Shown here piece after piece: positions 52,400-62,283 of a stretch of DNA of 64,000 bases. The notes under the pieces were generated by a model, which did no database searches, was not told where the DNA came from, and saw only the letters and a list, made by a program, of their open reading frames with translations. Numbering within the stretch: position 1 is the first letter of the stretch; each line of letters begins with the position of its first letter. The position numbers and the translations under genes are program-made. The DNA comes from Rhynchopus sp. YZ270_cl-10 (Eukaryota; Euglenozoa; Diplonemea; Diplonemida; Diplonemidae), in NCBI GenBank assembly GCA_964035575.1, contig OZ037838.1:62001-126000 (forward strand), in the 5' to 3' direction.

Positions 52400-55300
52400 G
52401 ACAGGCCCCCGACCGCATCACTCGAAGACAAAATTCCCGCTCTGCATCCATCAAAGGGGCAGAACACCCGATCCGCATTGATGTGTCCCAGCTTGGTAGC
52501 CAGGGGGGCGGTGGTGGTGGTGTTGGTGGGGATGATGCCATCCAAATGCGCTGTGTCCAGCACTGCCTGCCGAGCCTCCTTCCTCATCTTCTCTGCCATC
52601 CCCTCCTTGGTCTTCCCCACCACCGGGACAAGCTCCACTGCCTCAAAGTGAGAGTCACAGAGAGCGATGACGACCGTGGGAAGTTTCGCTTGGAAGCTCT
52701 CCGCGTACGACTTGGCGACTCTTTTGCTACCAGGGGTGATGCGCACGAGGGGGTTCTCTTCCGATGCCTGCACCACCACGATGTTGATGCGGGATGCTGT
52801 CGCGGTGAGCTGAAGCCCCAAGTGGTTGAGGTGGGCCTCGCCGGTCACACCATTGGCAAACTCCGTCATGGCCTCCTGCGACCCCAGCACCTGCACCAGG
52901 CGGTTCGACACTTCCACTGCTGTGTCATACAGCTGCTTGCGCATTGCCCTCACGTCCGGCTGCGTGTCGTGGTCCCAGAGGTGTAGTGCCACATAACCAC
53001 AATCATTTGTGGACACGTTGGGGATGCGTTTAGCTCCAAACTTCGCCAGAGTCGCGTCCACAGACACCGCTTGCTCTGTATACGCAGGAGCGTTCACGTT
53101 TGCGCACCCACCGGTCAACGCAAACGGGGACAAGCTGATCGGGTGCTCCGGATCAGCAGGGGCAGGGCGCAGGTCCCAGGGCGTCACCGCTCGCCACAAC
53201 AACGACAGCAAGACCAGTAGGGACACCACCAGCATGCCAAATGCCATCCCGATCCTACGAGTCCACCTGCGTGCTGCCACACGGCGCACCTCCAAGAGAA
53301 GAACCCAGCCAAGTGGGCGCGCGACGCCGACCAGTGCCACAAAACCCGCCAAACAACCACCTGCGGACCATGCAACCCACACCCACTCGGCTGCACACAC
53401 CGACAACTGACCCACCCCCATCACACTGGCCCTCACCAAGCTGGCAGCCACTCGGATCCCTCCGGTCCATCGGCGCACTCGCTCGCTCGCCCCTTCCAGC
53501 CACCGCCGTCCTCTCCGAACGCGGCACAGTCCCCGCAGCAGACCCACCCCCAGCACCTCCGCGTCCCGAAAAAGCGCGCAACCCAAAACATGTGGCGCTG
53601 ACCTCCCAAGCTCAGACCCCACAAAAACCAGAACCCAGATGGCCACACACTGCAAAGCACCTCTCAACGCATCGGCGACCCTGATCCTGCGGAAAACTGG
53701 GTGCGCTGCCGGAGAGGGCGGACGATTGCAGGGCGCCTTGCGCCGACGGAGCCTGCCCGCCTGTGACTTGGTCCAGTTCAAGGACCGGTGTCCTCGTCGC
53801 GTCCTCCTGGTCCTCCTGCCCACTAGCCACAAAATGAGATGACTGAGGGTAGGGGCGCGTCTGTCCTTCCACAGATCCAGGACCGCGAACGACACAAACA
53901 CTCCCCACTCAGGTGCCTCGACTACCCAGCAGGGGTCAGGTTGACGCAAGGAGGTGAAGACCTCCCAGAGGTTGCACCACCAGTCGAACCAAAACTCTAT
54001 CTGTACACACCCCTTTTGCCACACCCGCATCATCACACAGCCACTCTGTCCTTCTCGCCCCTCAAGGCTGACCCCGAACACCAGCATACCTCGCTCACCA
54101 CCCCCTAAGTTGTTGTTGCTGCGTCTGCTGTTGATGTTGGTGCTGCTGTTGGACCTGCTGTTGGAACTGCTGCTGCAGAAGTCTATGGAACTGCTGTTAA
54201 AACTGCTGTTAAGCCTGCTGTTGGAACTGCTGTTGGACCTGCCGTTAGAGCTGCTGCCGCAGAAGTCCTTGGAACTGCTGATGAAACTGCTGTTGTGCCT
54301 GTTGCTGGAACTGCTTTTGGAAACGCTGTTGGAACTGCTGCTGCAGAAGCCATTGGAACTGCTGTTTAAACTGCTGTTGTGCCTGCTGTTGGAACTGCTG
54401 CTGGAACGGCTGTTGGAAACGCTGCTGCAGAAGTCTTTGGAACTGCTGTTGAAACTGCTGCTAAGCCTGCTGTTGGACCTGCTGTTGGAGCTGCTGCTGC
54501 CGAAGTCTTTGGAACTGCAGTTGAAACTGCTGTTGTGCCTGCTGTTGGAACTGCTGCTGGAACTGCTTTTGGAGACGCTGTTGGACCTGCTGTTGGAACC
54601 GCTGCTGCAGAAGTCTTTGGAACTGCTGTTAAAACTGCTGTTAAGCCTGCTGTTGGAACTGCTGTTGGACCTGCCGTTAGAGCTGCTGCCGCAGAAGTCC
54701 TTGGAACTGCTGATGAAACTGCTGTTGTGCCTGTTGCTGGAACTGCTTTTGGAAACGCTGTTGGAACTGCTGCTGCAGAAGCCATTGGAACTGCTGTTTA
54801 AACTGCTGTTGTGCCTGCTGTTGGAACTGCTGCTGGAACGGCTGTTGGAAACGCTGCTGCAGAAGTCTTTGGAACTGCTGTTGAAACTGCTGCTAAGCCT
54901 GCTGTTGGAACTGCTGTTGGACCTGCCGTTAGAGCTGCTGCCGCAGAAGTCCTTGGAACTGCTGATGAAACTGCTGTTGTGCCTGTAGCTGGAACTGCTT
55001 TTGGAAACGCTGTTGGAACTGCTGCTGCAGAAGCCATTGGAACTGCTGTTTAAACTGCTGTTGTGCCTGCTGTTGGAACTGCTGCTGGAACGGCTGTTGG
55101 AAACGCTGCTGCAGAAGTCTTTGGAACTGCTGTTGAAACTGCTGCTAAGCCTGCTGTTGGAACTGCTGTTGGACCTGCCGTTAGAGCTGCTGCCGCAGAA
55201 GTCCTTGGAACTGCTGATGAAACTGCTGTTGTGCCTGTAGCTGGAACTGCTTTTGGAAACGCTGTTGGAACTGCTGCTGCAGAAGCCATTGGAACTGCTG

Positions 55301-56370
55301 TTTAAACTGCTGTTGTGCCTGCTGTTGGAACTGCTGCTGGAACTGCTGTTGGAGACGCTGCTGGACCCGCCGTTGGAGCTGCTGCCGCAGAAGCCATTGG
55401 AACTGCTGTTGAAACTGCTGTTGTGCCTGCTGTTGGACCTGCTGTTGGAGCTGCTGCTGCAGAAGTCTTTGGAACTGCAGTTGAAACTGTTGTTGTGCCT
55501 GCTGTTGGAACTGCTGCTGGAACTGCTGCTGGAACTGCTTTTGGAAACGCTCTTGCTGCTGCAGAAGCCGTTGGAACTGCTGTTTAAACTGCTGTTGTGC
55601 CTGCTGTTGGACCTGCTGTTGGAACCGCTGCTGCTGAAGCCTTTGGAACTGCTGGTGAAAAAGCTGTAGAGCCTGCTGTTGGAACTGCTGCTGTAAAGGC
55701 CTTTGGAACTGCTGCTGCACACCAGGGGTGATACTGGGACCCCACCCAGGACTCCGAAGATTTCGTTTTTGCTGCTATCACAGTTGCAGCCACTGATGTG
55801 GTTGGGCATACATTGCCTCTTTTTGGGGATATCATGGGGGGAAGGGGGGTGTGGGTTGTTATGACAACAGTTCTTTACTTTGTTGCCTCCACACACGTTT
55901 TTGTTGCTGCTATCAAAGCTGCAGCTGCTTGGGTTGTTGGGCTCAAGAGGCCTCTTTTTGGGGTAAAAAAGGGGGGGAATGGGGCTCCTGCCACTGATGA
56001 GGAAGCTGTTGTAGCATAGGAAGCTGCCGCTCCTGATGTTGGTGCTCCTGCTACTGCTGTTGATGCAGCTTATGTTGTTGCTGCTGTTGCTGCTGTTGCT
56101 GCTGTTGCTGCTGTTGCTGCTGTTGCTGCTGTTGCTGCTGTTGCTGCTGTTGCTGCTGTTGCTGCTGTTGCTGCTGTTGCTGCTGTTGCTGCTGTTGCTG
56201 CTCTTGTTGCTACCGTTGTTGCTTCTGCTGCAGTTGCAGCTGGTGTAGCATATGCTGCTGTTGCTGCTGTTGCTGCTGTTGCTGCTGCTGTTGGTGTAGC
56301 ACCTGCTGCTGCTGCTGATGCAGACATGCAGCACCACCCACAACGCCCCCAAAAGGGCCTTCCTCCTCAT
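52400..56370 (-). CDS. LINE B N-terminal part: Ser/Asn-rich, hydrophobic segments, OTU protease 1, C2H2
   Basis: Start at the ATG at 56370, MRRKALLGALWVVLHVC, also found in LINE0 (MRRKALLGVLCVLVV). Then comes a long Ser/Asn-rich tract encoded by GCTGTT-type repeats (about 54110-56320), and a conserved region with several hydrophobic stretches (VSFAVLDLW, LSHLILWLVG, SLLVLLSLLWRAVTPWDLRP) that could span a membrane. An OTU-like protease follows: NDCGYVALHLW (presumed Cys) and ALCDSHFEAVEL (presumed His), about 52620-53000. A C2H2 finger begins at FCPFDGC and is cut by LINE C. The hydrophobic region is an unusual feature for a LINE protein; its role is unknown. Confidence 0.75.
54110..56320 (-). 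repeat. Trinucleotide-rich coding repeat of LINE B
   Basis: Degenerate GCTGTTGGAACT-type units plus a purer (GTTGCTGCT)n block (about 56071-56205). Units of 252 bp recur nearly unchanged at about 54540-54790, 54790-55040 and 55040-55290. All six frames stay open, so long apparent genes on either strand here are artefacts; only the LINE frame is supported. Confidence 0.85.
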
Positions 56371-56424
56371 TTTTAAAAAGGCAAAAACCAAAAAACGAAA
56401 ACAAAGAAGGACAAGACACACTAC

Positions 56425-56576
56425 GCCTTGCGCTTCGCCGGCCTGCACTCCTCAACCGTTGCCCAGGGACCGCCCCGTGGAGGCGTACAAGGCTCACAAT
56501 AAAACAAAGGAAAGGGGGAGGGAGGGAGGGTAAAAAGAAAGGACAAGTGTGTTGTAATGTGTAAAAAATGGTCCCC
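56425..56576 (-). ncRNA. HDV-like self-cleaving ribozyme at the LINE B 5' end
   Basis: Reading the minus strand from 56576: P1 GGGGACC (56576-56570) pairs with GGUCCCU (56471-56465), seven pairs with a G1.U wobble at the cleavage site as in HDV. P2 GCCUUGU (56493-56487) pairs with GCAAGGC (56431-56425). P3 is GCC/GGC around UCCACGG. Then GGGCAAC follows P1, P4 is GGUU/GGCC, and the junction GGCGAA places the presumed catalytic C at 56437. UGGGCAAC and GGCGAA are the same as in the HDV ribozyme. J1/2 is about 76 nt, long as in R2-type ribozymes. It would free the element's 5' end by cleaving before GGGG. Confidence 0.85.
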
Positions 56577-56613
56577 AATGAAGTACAGAAACTGTAGCTT
56601 TAGAAATCGTTGG

Positions 56614-56625
56614 TTTCTCCCACAT
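56614..56625. repeat. LINE B target duplication, right copy
   Basis: TTTCTCCCACAT, matching 43238-43249. Confidence 0.88.
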
Positions 56626-57809
56626 ATCCGCCCACTCACCCGCATCCCACCAATCCAGATCCTGCCTCCAAGAGTTGTAGCACCGTCGTTTGGCATCCTG
56701 TGACCCAGCACGTCCACCCCCACGGTCCCTGTGCAGGACGGTAAAGAAAAAGGCTAATTTTGTCCAAGCCCTCTTATCCTGGTGCACCAAGATCTCCTGA
56801 AGAACCCTCTGAAAGATGAGGGTGTAGCGATGGAGAAGGTCTGGTGGGCAAGTCCCCTTCATCTTGAGCCTGGTGGTGCCCAGCATGTCCAGTGAGGGCA
56901 TTCCTTCAGGGCATCTCGCATGCGTGAGGCGTTCCTCGATCCCTGGTAGGGGTGCCTTCTTCATGAGGTGTGTGCAGCTCCTGCATGCGCTCTGCGATTT
57001 CTTCAGGAGGGTAGGGCACTCCTCACTGACACACCTCTTGAACCCGAAGAAGGACAGAATGTGTTCGGGTATGTACTCTTTTTGGGATGCGTGGATTCTC
57101 AAATGTGCCAGGAGTCCTTCGCGGGTGAACGAATTCACGTCCGTCTGCGCGATGATGCCCCTTTTGCATCCCTCCACCGGGCAGAAACAGAAGTCCTCCT
57201 CTGGCTTACCTAAGCATAGCTCCAACGCTTCACCTGAGGGGTTTGAGGTCGGCAAGGGGCGCTGGTCGAGGTCCAAGGGGTTCAGTGTCGCTCTGTCTGC
57301 CACCCTCAACAAGGCCGACGACACATCTCTGACGTCCCCTTCCTCCTCCGTGGGCCGGATCGCCTCGTAGTGCCCGTCACATAGGGCTATGGCTACCGTG
57401 GTACGCCTGGACACCTCCGCCGCGCGCTGCTGTGCGTTGGTGATGTTCATCGAGCCTGGGGCGATTAACACGACTGGGTTCTCCCCTGCTTGGACGACAA
57501 CAATGTTGATGTCGCGCCTTAGGGCGAACAGGCGAAGGGCGAGGTGATCCACTTTGGCTGAACCTCTGATGCCGTCAATCCAACGCGTCAGCGCTTCCCC
57601 TGACTGCAGTATGCTACGCATCTCCCTCTCCAGCTTTACCGCCATGTCGCCGATGTCTTTGCGGTCGGCGGAGAAGTCAGGAGTGGCGGACCGCCAGCCC
57701 GAGGCGTGGATCGCCAACAAACCACAGTCGGTGATGTGGGAGTTAGCCACTCGGCGGGCCCGATACTTCACCAACATGGTGTCGACCTCCTGCGCCTCTG
57801 CCTCATATG
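56626..57809 (-). CDS. LINE0 OTU protease 1, C2H2 and cysteine-rich region
   Basis: Encodes VDTMLVKYRARRVANSHITD, then DCGLLAIHASGW (presumed OTU Cys), WIDGIRGSAKVDHLALRLFA, INIVVVQAG and ALCDGHYEAI (presumed His). A C2H2 finger follows (CPVEGC...GLLAHLRIHA), then CVSEEC...CRSC and TRLKMKGTCPPDLLHRY, ending at ADMWEK. It is collinear with LINE B. Upstream it continues from 58844 once U5 is subtracted. Confidence 0.85.
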
Positions 57810-57821
57810 CGGTTGACGATG

Positions 57822-58831
57822 TTTTTTTTCTCTTTTTTGTACTTGGACTAGTTTTTTATGAGAATAGAAAGGAAAAAGGAAGAAATGGAGAAGACAATAA
57901 AGACAATAAAATGAACAGGAAATGGAAAAGGAAAAAGGAAATGGAAAAATGAAAAGGAAAAAATGATGACCAAAAATGGTCGGTGTTTCAAGTTTTGTAT
58001 AAAAGGCGGGCGAAGAGTACGGTAGAGCCAACAGAGTTTTATACAAAACAAGAAACTGCATTATGTGTTTGTTTTTTATTCTTTTTGATCAATTTGAATA
58101 CACAGGCGTCACACTTCTGGGGCAAAAAAAGGAAAAAAAGAAGACCTAATCCTCCTTACTTAAAAGAAGGGAAGGGAGAATAAAAAACACATTGCCTTTG
58201 CTTTGTTGTCTGCAGAATGGTTTGTTTTAGTGCCTCCCCTGGAAAAAGAAAAATGGATTCCACTTGGTAAAAATAGCACACCTGTTGAACACACGTCAGG
58301 CCAGGAACAGAAGAAAAGCAAACGCTTCCACGAATGGAAGCAAAAGAAAAGTGTGGTGAAAAAACCCTTTTGGCCAAGGTGGTCTTGACTCTGTCTACAA
58401 ACTTTGGGGATGAATGAAAAAATGACACTGAATAAATAACAGAGAGTGGGCGGGTAAGCCACTTCTCCGAGCTAAACACAAAGTAAACACCCTCCACCCA
58501 TCTGATCCCGCCCACAAACACAAACAATCACGACAGAAACCAAGACAGGCAGAGGATGACCAGGGTAGGTTTTACTTGAACAGCGAACCTCTCTGCCTTG
58601 ATATTTCACACGCTCAGCAGACGAGTTGCCACAACTCTCCAGACCTGCTGCAAAACAGGCCTGCACCTTTCACCGCATTTCGCTTCGTGCCCCTCATCTG
58701 GCGCACTACTGACGGGGGACGCCCCATGTAGGCACATCGGTAGGATTTCGTCTTAACATAGTTTTTTGTGTAAAAAAAAATGAACCCCTTTGTAAAAAAA
58801 AATGAACCCCTTTGTAAAAAAAAATGAACCC
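57822..58831 (-). mobile_element. U5 insertion in LINE0
   Basis: About 1,010 bp. Oligo-T 8 nt at the left, three tandem GGGGTTCATT termini at the right, target duplication CGGTTGACGATG (57810-57821, 58832-58843). Confidence 0.93.
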
Positions 58832-58843
58832 CGGTTGACGATG

Positions 58844-60941
58844 TGGCATCAGCGCATCCACCACACAGCTGGTCATGGGGGATGAACACTTCAGGGAAGT
58901 CCCAGTCCTCATCCTCTTCGTCCCCCCGGTTCCAAGCCCAGTCGTCATCTCCTTCCATAACTTCATCATCCCAACAGGCGTCCTCATCCTCAACCTCATA
59001 CGCAGGAGCGTTCCCGTTTGCGCACCCCCCGGTCCACGCAGACGGGGACACGCTTGTCGGGTGCTTCGGATCAGCAGGGGAAGGGCGCAGGTCCCAGGGC
59101 GTCACCGCTCGCCACAACAGCGACAGCAAGACCAGTAGGGACATCCCGATCCAGAGTAGCGGGCCATCAACCTGGATCGCAGATCCGACCAGCGACACCG
59201 CAAACCTCAACAGGCGCCACTCCCATCGCACTCGGCACAGTGCGCTCAGAAGGAGGCGTGCAACCGGAGAGGGCGGACGAGTGTGCGCCTTGCGCCGACG
59301 GAGCTTGCCTGCCTGCGTCTTGATCCAGTTCAAGGACCTGTGCCCTCGTCGCGTCCTCCTGGTCCTCCTACGCATCAGCCACAAAATGTAATGACTGAGG
59401 GTAGGGGCACGTCTGTCCTTCCACAGGTCCAGGACCGCAAACGACACAAACACACCCCACTCAGGTGCCTCGGCTACCCAGCGGGGGTCTGGTCGGCGCA
59501 GAGAAGAAAGGCGTTCCCAAAGGATGCTCCACCAGTCAAACCCAAGCCCATGTACTGCACGCCCCATTAGAACATAGGGGGTGAGAACAGTCCCCCACAC
59601 CCGTAACGTCACACAGCCGTTCTGTCCCTCTCGCCCCGCAAGGCTGTCCCCGAACGCCAGCATACCTCGCTCACCCCCACCTAGAGTGTTGTCACCACCA
59701 CCGCTGTTCGTCTTGCTGTTGTAGTTGCTGCTGATGATGTTGCTGCTGTTGCAGTTGCTGTTGCTGTAAATGTTGTTGTTGCTGCATCTGCTGTTGCTGC
59801 TGCTGGAGCTGTTGCTGTAGCTGCTGGTACTGCTGTTGGTGTTGCTGCTGGTGCTGCTGCCGGTGCTGCCGCTGGTGCTGCTGTTGCTGCTGTTGTTGCG
59901 GTTGCTGCTGTTGCTGCTGCTATCGCTGGTACTGTTGTTGTTGCTGTTGCTGTATCTACTGCTAATGTTGCTGTTGTTGCTGCTGTTGTAGCCTCCGATG
60001 GTGTTGCTGCTGGCGCTGCTTCTGGTGCTGCCGCTGGTGCTGCTGTTGTTGCGGTTGCTGTTGCTGCTGCTGTTGCTGGGGCTGTTGCTGGGGATGTTGT
60101 GGGTGTGGCTTCTGCTGTGCTGTACGTCTAAATAGCTGCATACACCCGTATCACACCGCACACCTGACTCTCCACCTCTACACCTACACCAGTGTCTGCT
60201 GCTGTAGCTGGAGTTGTTGTTGTTGCTGCTATCAAAGCTGCAGCCGCTTGGGCTGTTGGGCACCAAAGGCCTCTTTTTGGGGTAATAATGGGGGGGAATG
60301 GGGAGGCTGTTGCTGCTGGTGCTGCGGATGCTGATTCTGCTGGTGCTGCTGTTGTTGCTGTTGGTGTTGCCATTGCTGTTGTTCTTGCTGCTGGTGCTGC
60401 GGTTGCTGATTCCGCTGGTGCTGCTGTTGTTGCTGTTGGTGTTGCCATTGCTGTTGTTGCTGACGATGATGTTCTTGCTGCAGCCGTTGCAGTTGCTGAA
60501 GTTGGGGCTGTTGCTGTTGCTCTTGCTGCAGTAGTTGCCGTTGCTGTTGTTGCTGATGTTGAAGCTCTTGTTGCGACCGTTGCAGTTGCTGTAGGTGGAG
60601 CTGATGCTGTTGCTCTTGCTGCTGTTGCTGAGGCAGTTGCTGTTGAGGTTGCTCTTGCTGCAGCCGTTGCAGTTGCTGTAATTGGTGCTATTGCTGTTGT
60701 TCTTGCTGCTCTTACTGTAGCAGTTGTAGCTGCTGTTGTTGCTGTTGTTGCTGTTGTTGCTGTTGTTGCTGTTGTTGCTGTTGTTGCTGTTGTTGCTGTT
60801 GATGTTGCTCTTGTTGTAACCGTTGCAGTTGCTGTAGGTGGAGCTGATGCTGTTGTTCTTGCTGCTGTTGCTGTAGCAGTTGCTGTTGTTGCTGCCCACC
60901 ACCAACACACATAGCACCCCCAGAAGGGCCTTCCTCCGCAT
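58844..60941 (-). CDS. LINE0 N-terminal part: Ser/Asn-rich and hydrophobic region
   Basis: ATG at 60941, MRRKALLGVLCVLVVG, a signal-anchor-like start, then a Ser/Asn-rich tract encoded by GTTGCT-type repeats (about 59690-60900). A region conserved with LINE B follows (GVFVSFAVLDLWKDRRAPTL, ILWLMRRRTRRTRRGHRSL, SLLVLLSLLWRAVTPWDLRP), then an acidic segment (DEDACWDDEVMEGDDDW). The shared hydrophobic blocks in two diverged elements argue that they are selected. Confidence 0.75.
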
Positions 60942-61299
60942 ATTTTTTTTTCTCCTTTGTGAAAAAGGAAAACAAGTTGGAAAATAAAGGGCAAGAAAAA
61001 GGAGAAAAAAGCACTCAGACTGAACTGGCTTCTAAGCTCAGAGTGAGCAAAAATAAGCCTCAGAAACTGAGACCAGGTCTGCACGTTCTTCTGTGCTGCT
61101 TCGTGGTGACAGGGACGCCTCGTGTAGGCGAGCACAGGGACTACCTGGGAAGAAAGCAGAACCGTTCCAGGGGTTCGTCTGGGTCTTCTAGCTCTTTCAC
61201 AAGAGAATGCCTAGACGGCTTCTGGGGGAGGGTCTTTGGGCAGGTAGTGAGGGTTGTGTAGAAAAACAAAAAGAAAATGTGTATAAAAAACGTGTCCCC
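60942..61299 (-). ncRNA. LINE0 5' UTR with a diverged HDV-like ribozyme
   Basis: Minus strand from 61299: P1 GGGGAC with GUCCCU (61116-61111); P2 CUGUGCU (61137-61131) with AGCACAG (61097-61091), a perfect 7-bp helix; P3 GCC-UACACGA-GGC; and CGAAGC just before the P2 return strand. P4 is missing or minimal, so activity is doubtful. The helices pair as in LINE B but with different bases. Confidence 0.65.
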
Positions 61300-61383
61300 A
61301 AACAGATTTTGTCAGGTTTTTTTTTTGAGTTTGAAAAAGTTCAGAACAGAATGAAAAAAGGGATCGATGCAGTGTATAAAAAA

Positions 61384-61465
61384 CGCGAACGGCAAGGTTC
61401 GAACTTGCGCATGCAGAGCACACTCGCTTAGCAGGCGAGCCCCGTAACCACTTGGGTACGTCCGC
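61384..61465 (-). tRNA. tRNA-Ser(GCT)
   Basis: Class II: acceptor GCGGACG/CGTTCGC, anticodon stem CTCGC/GCGAG with loop CTGCTAA, long variable arm, T arm GCAAG-TTCGAAC-CTTGC. Confidence 0.94.
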
Positions 61466-61684
61466 TTAATTACCTGTCAGTACTTAGGACGAAGCTTGTA
61501 CTTTGTTTAACGACACGTTAGTGATCACTTGCGTGGTCACCAAAAATCATCGCAATTGTGACCACCAAAAAAAATTTTTGGGCACGATTTCGCACGATGG
61601 CGGGCTCATTGCACGACGGCCGACACACCATGTTTTCTCACAAATAAAAAAAATCCAGAAAAATTCAGGTATCAATACAAAAAG
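61466..61684. other. Spacer without a gene
   Basis: I see no gene or structured repeat here, only short internal repeats (TGGTCACCA, CGACGGC). Confidence 0.4.
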
Positions 61685-61757
61685 CACCTCCCGCGGGGCT
61701 CGAACCCGCGACCACAAGGTTAAGGGCCTTGCGCTCTACCGACTGAGCTAGGGAGGC
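61685..61757 (-). tRNA. tRNA-Lys(CTT), copy 2
   Basis: Identical over the mature region to the gene at 23462-23534, including C33 and G1.U72, on the opposite strand. Confidence 0.94.
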
Positions 61758-61859
61758 TCATATTAACTTAAATCAAAGAATCAACATGGGGTACTTGTGT
61801 GTACCTGCAGCCACCAAATTTTCCATCGTTGTTGCGTGAACAAAAGGATCCGGATTATC

Positions 61860-61931
61860 TCTCCTATGGTGTAGTGGTTAGCACCCTGGACTTTGAATCC
61901 AGTAGCCGCGGTTCAAACCCGCGTGGGAGAA
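61860..61931 (+). tRNA. tRNA-Gln(TTG)
   Basis: Acceptor TCTCCTA/TGGGAGA, anticodon stem CTGGA/TCCAG with loop CTTTGAA, T arm CGCGG-TTCAAAC-CCGCG. Confidence 0.95.
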
Positions 61932-62046
61932 CTTTTCTTTTTCCAAGTGTTTTCAATATTTTTTGGAGCTTTGTCACACACATCTTCAATCTTTGCATTT
62001 GATGGCAAAAACATAAATCACAGAAATCAAACGAAAAGGTAAAGAA

Positions 62047-62128
62047 CGCTGACGGCAGGGTTCGAACCTGCGCGGGCAGAGCCCAGTGGATTTCAAGTCC
62101 ACCTCCGTAACCACTTGGATACGTCAGC
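62047..62128 (-). tRNA. tRNA-Ser(TGA)
   Basis: Class II: acceptor GCTGACG/CGTCAGC, anticodon stem GTGGA/TCCAC with loop CTTGAAA. The long variable arm GGGCTCTGCCC matches that of the interrupted tRNA-Ser(AGA). Confidence 0.95.
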
Positions 62129-62205
62129 ATAGTTGAGGAAGTACAACGCCCCAGATCCTGAAAATGGGCACAAAAAAGAGAATCCAATCGATCCAAAAAA
62201 GTAGG

Positions 62206-62277
62206 CACCCGCCGTGGGGATCGAACCCACGACCATTGGATTAAAAGTCCAACGCTCTACCGCTGAGCTAGGCGGGC
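62206..62277 (-). tRNA. tRNA-Lys(TTT)
   Basis: Acceptor GCCCGCC/GGCGGGT (G1.U72), anticodon stem TTGGA/TCCAA with loop CTTTTAA (T33 normal), T arm GTGGG-TTCGATC-CCCAC. Confidence 0.95.
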
Positions 62278-62283
62278 ATTCGT

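Larger units (their letters stand above)
43250..56613 (-). mobile_element. LINE B: full-length non-LTR element inserted in LINE0
   Basis: 3' end: T run from 43250 and a roughly 990-bp 3' UTR. 5' end: GGGGACC at 56576 with a ribozyme-like fold, then 37 bp of filler (56577-56613) before the target duplication. About 11.3 kb after subtracting U4 and LINE C. Its coding pieces 44278-47576, 48574-51280 and 52400-56370 give roughly 3,300 codons. It is near-identical to LINE A where they overlap, so young. Confidence 0.9.
29735..61299 (-). mobile_element. LINE0: old RLE-type non-LTR element carrying nested insertions
   Basis: The outermost element, in pieces at 30785-33130, 42777-43237, 56626-57809 and 58844-61299. 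Its reading frame continues across the inserted elements (for example VALRKVSKG/KPDDVRPIAVG). The left end is a 56-nt T run (poly(A) on the minus strand) after AAACAGA (29728-29734). The right end GGGGACACG (minus strand) meets AAACAGATTTT (61300-61310), so a 7-11 bp target duplication is likely. Its 3' part is not the LINE A/B type: it joins directly to a U sequence (U1) near 30784. It separates the two halves of the tRNA cluster. Confidence 0.75.

Noticed and set aside
53950-60914. Leucine-, alanine- or glutamine-rich open frames on either strand
   Set aside because: They are readings of trinucleotide repeats in wrong frames. Only the Ser/Asn frame continues into conserved LINE domains.
29735-61299. 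LTR retrotransposon or viral element
   Set aside because: No long terminal repeats, integrase, protease-RT-RNaseH order or capsid. The RT motifs, restriction-like endonuclease, poly(A) ends and variable target duplications are those of LINEs.
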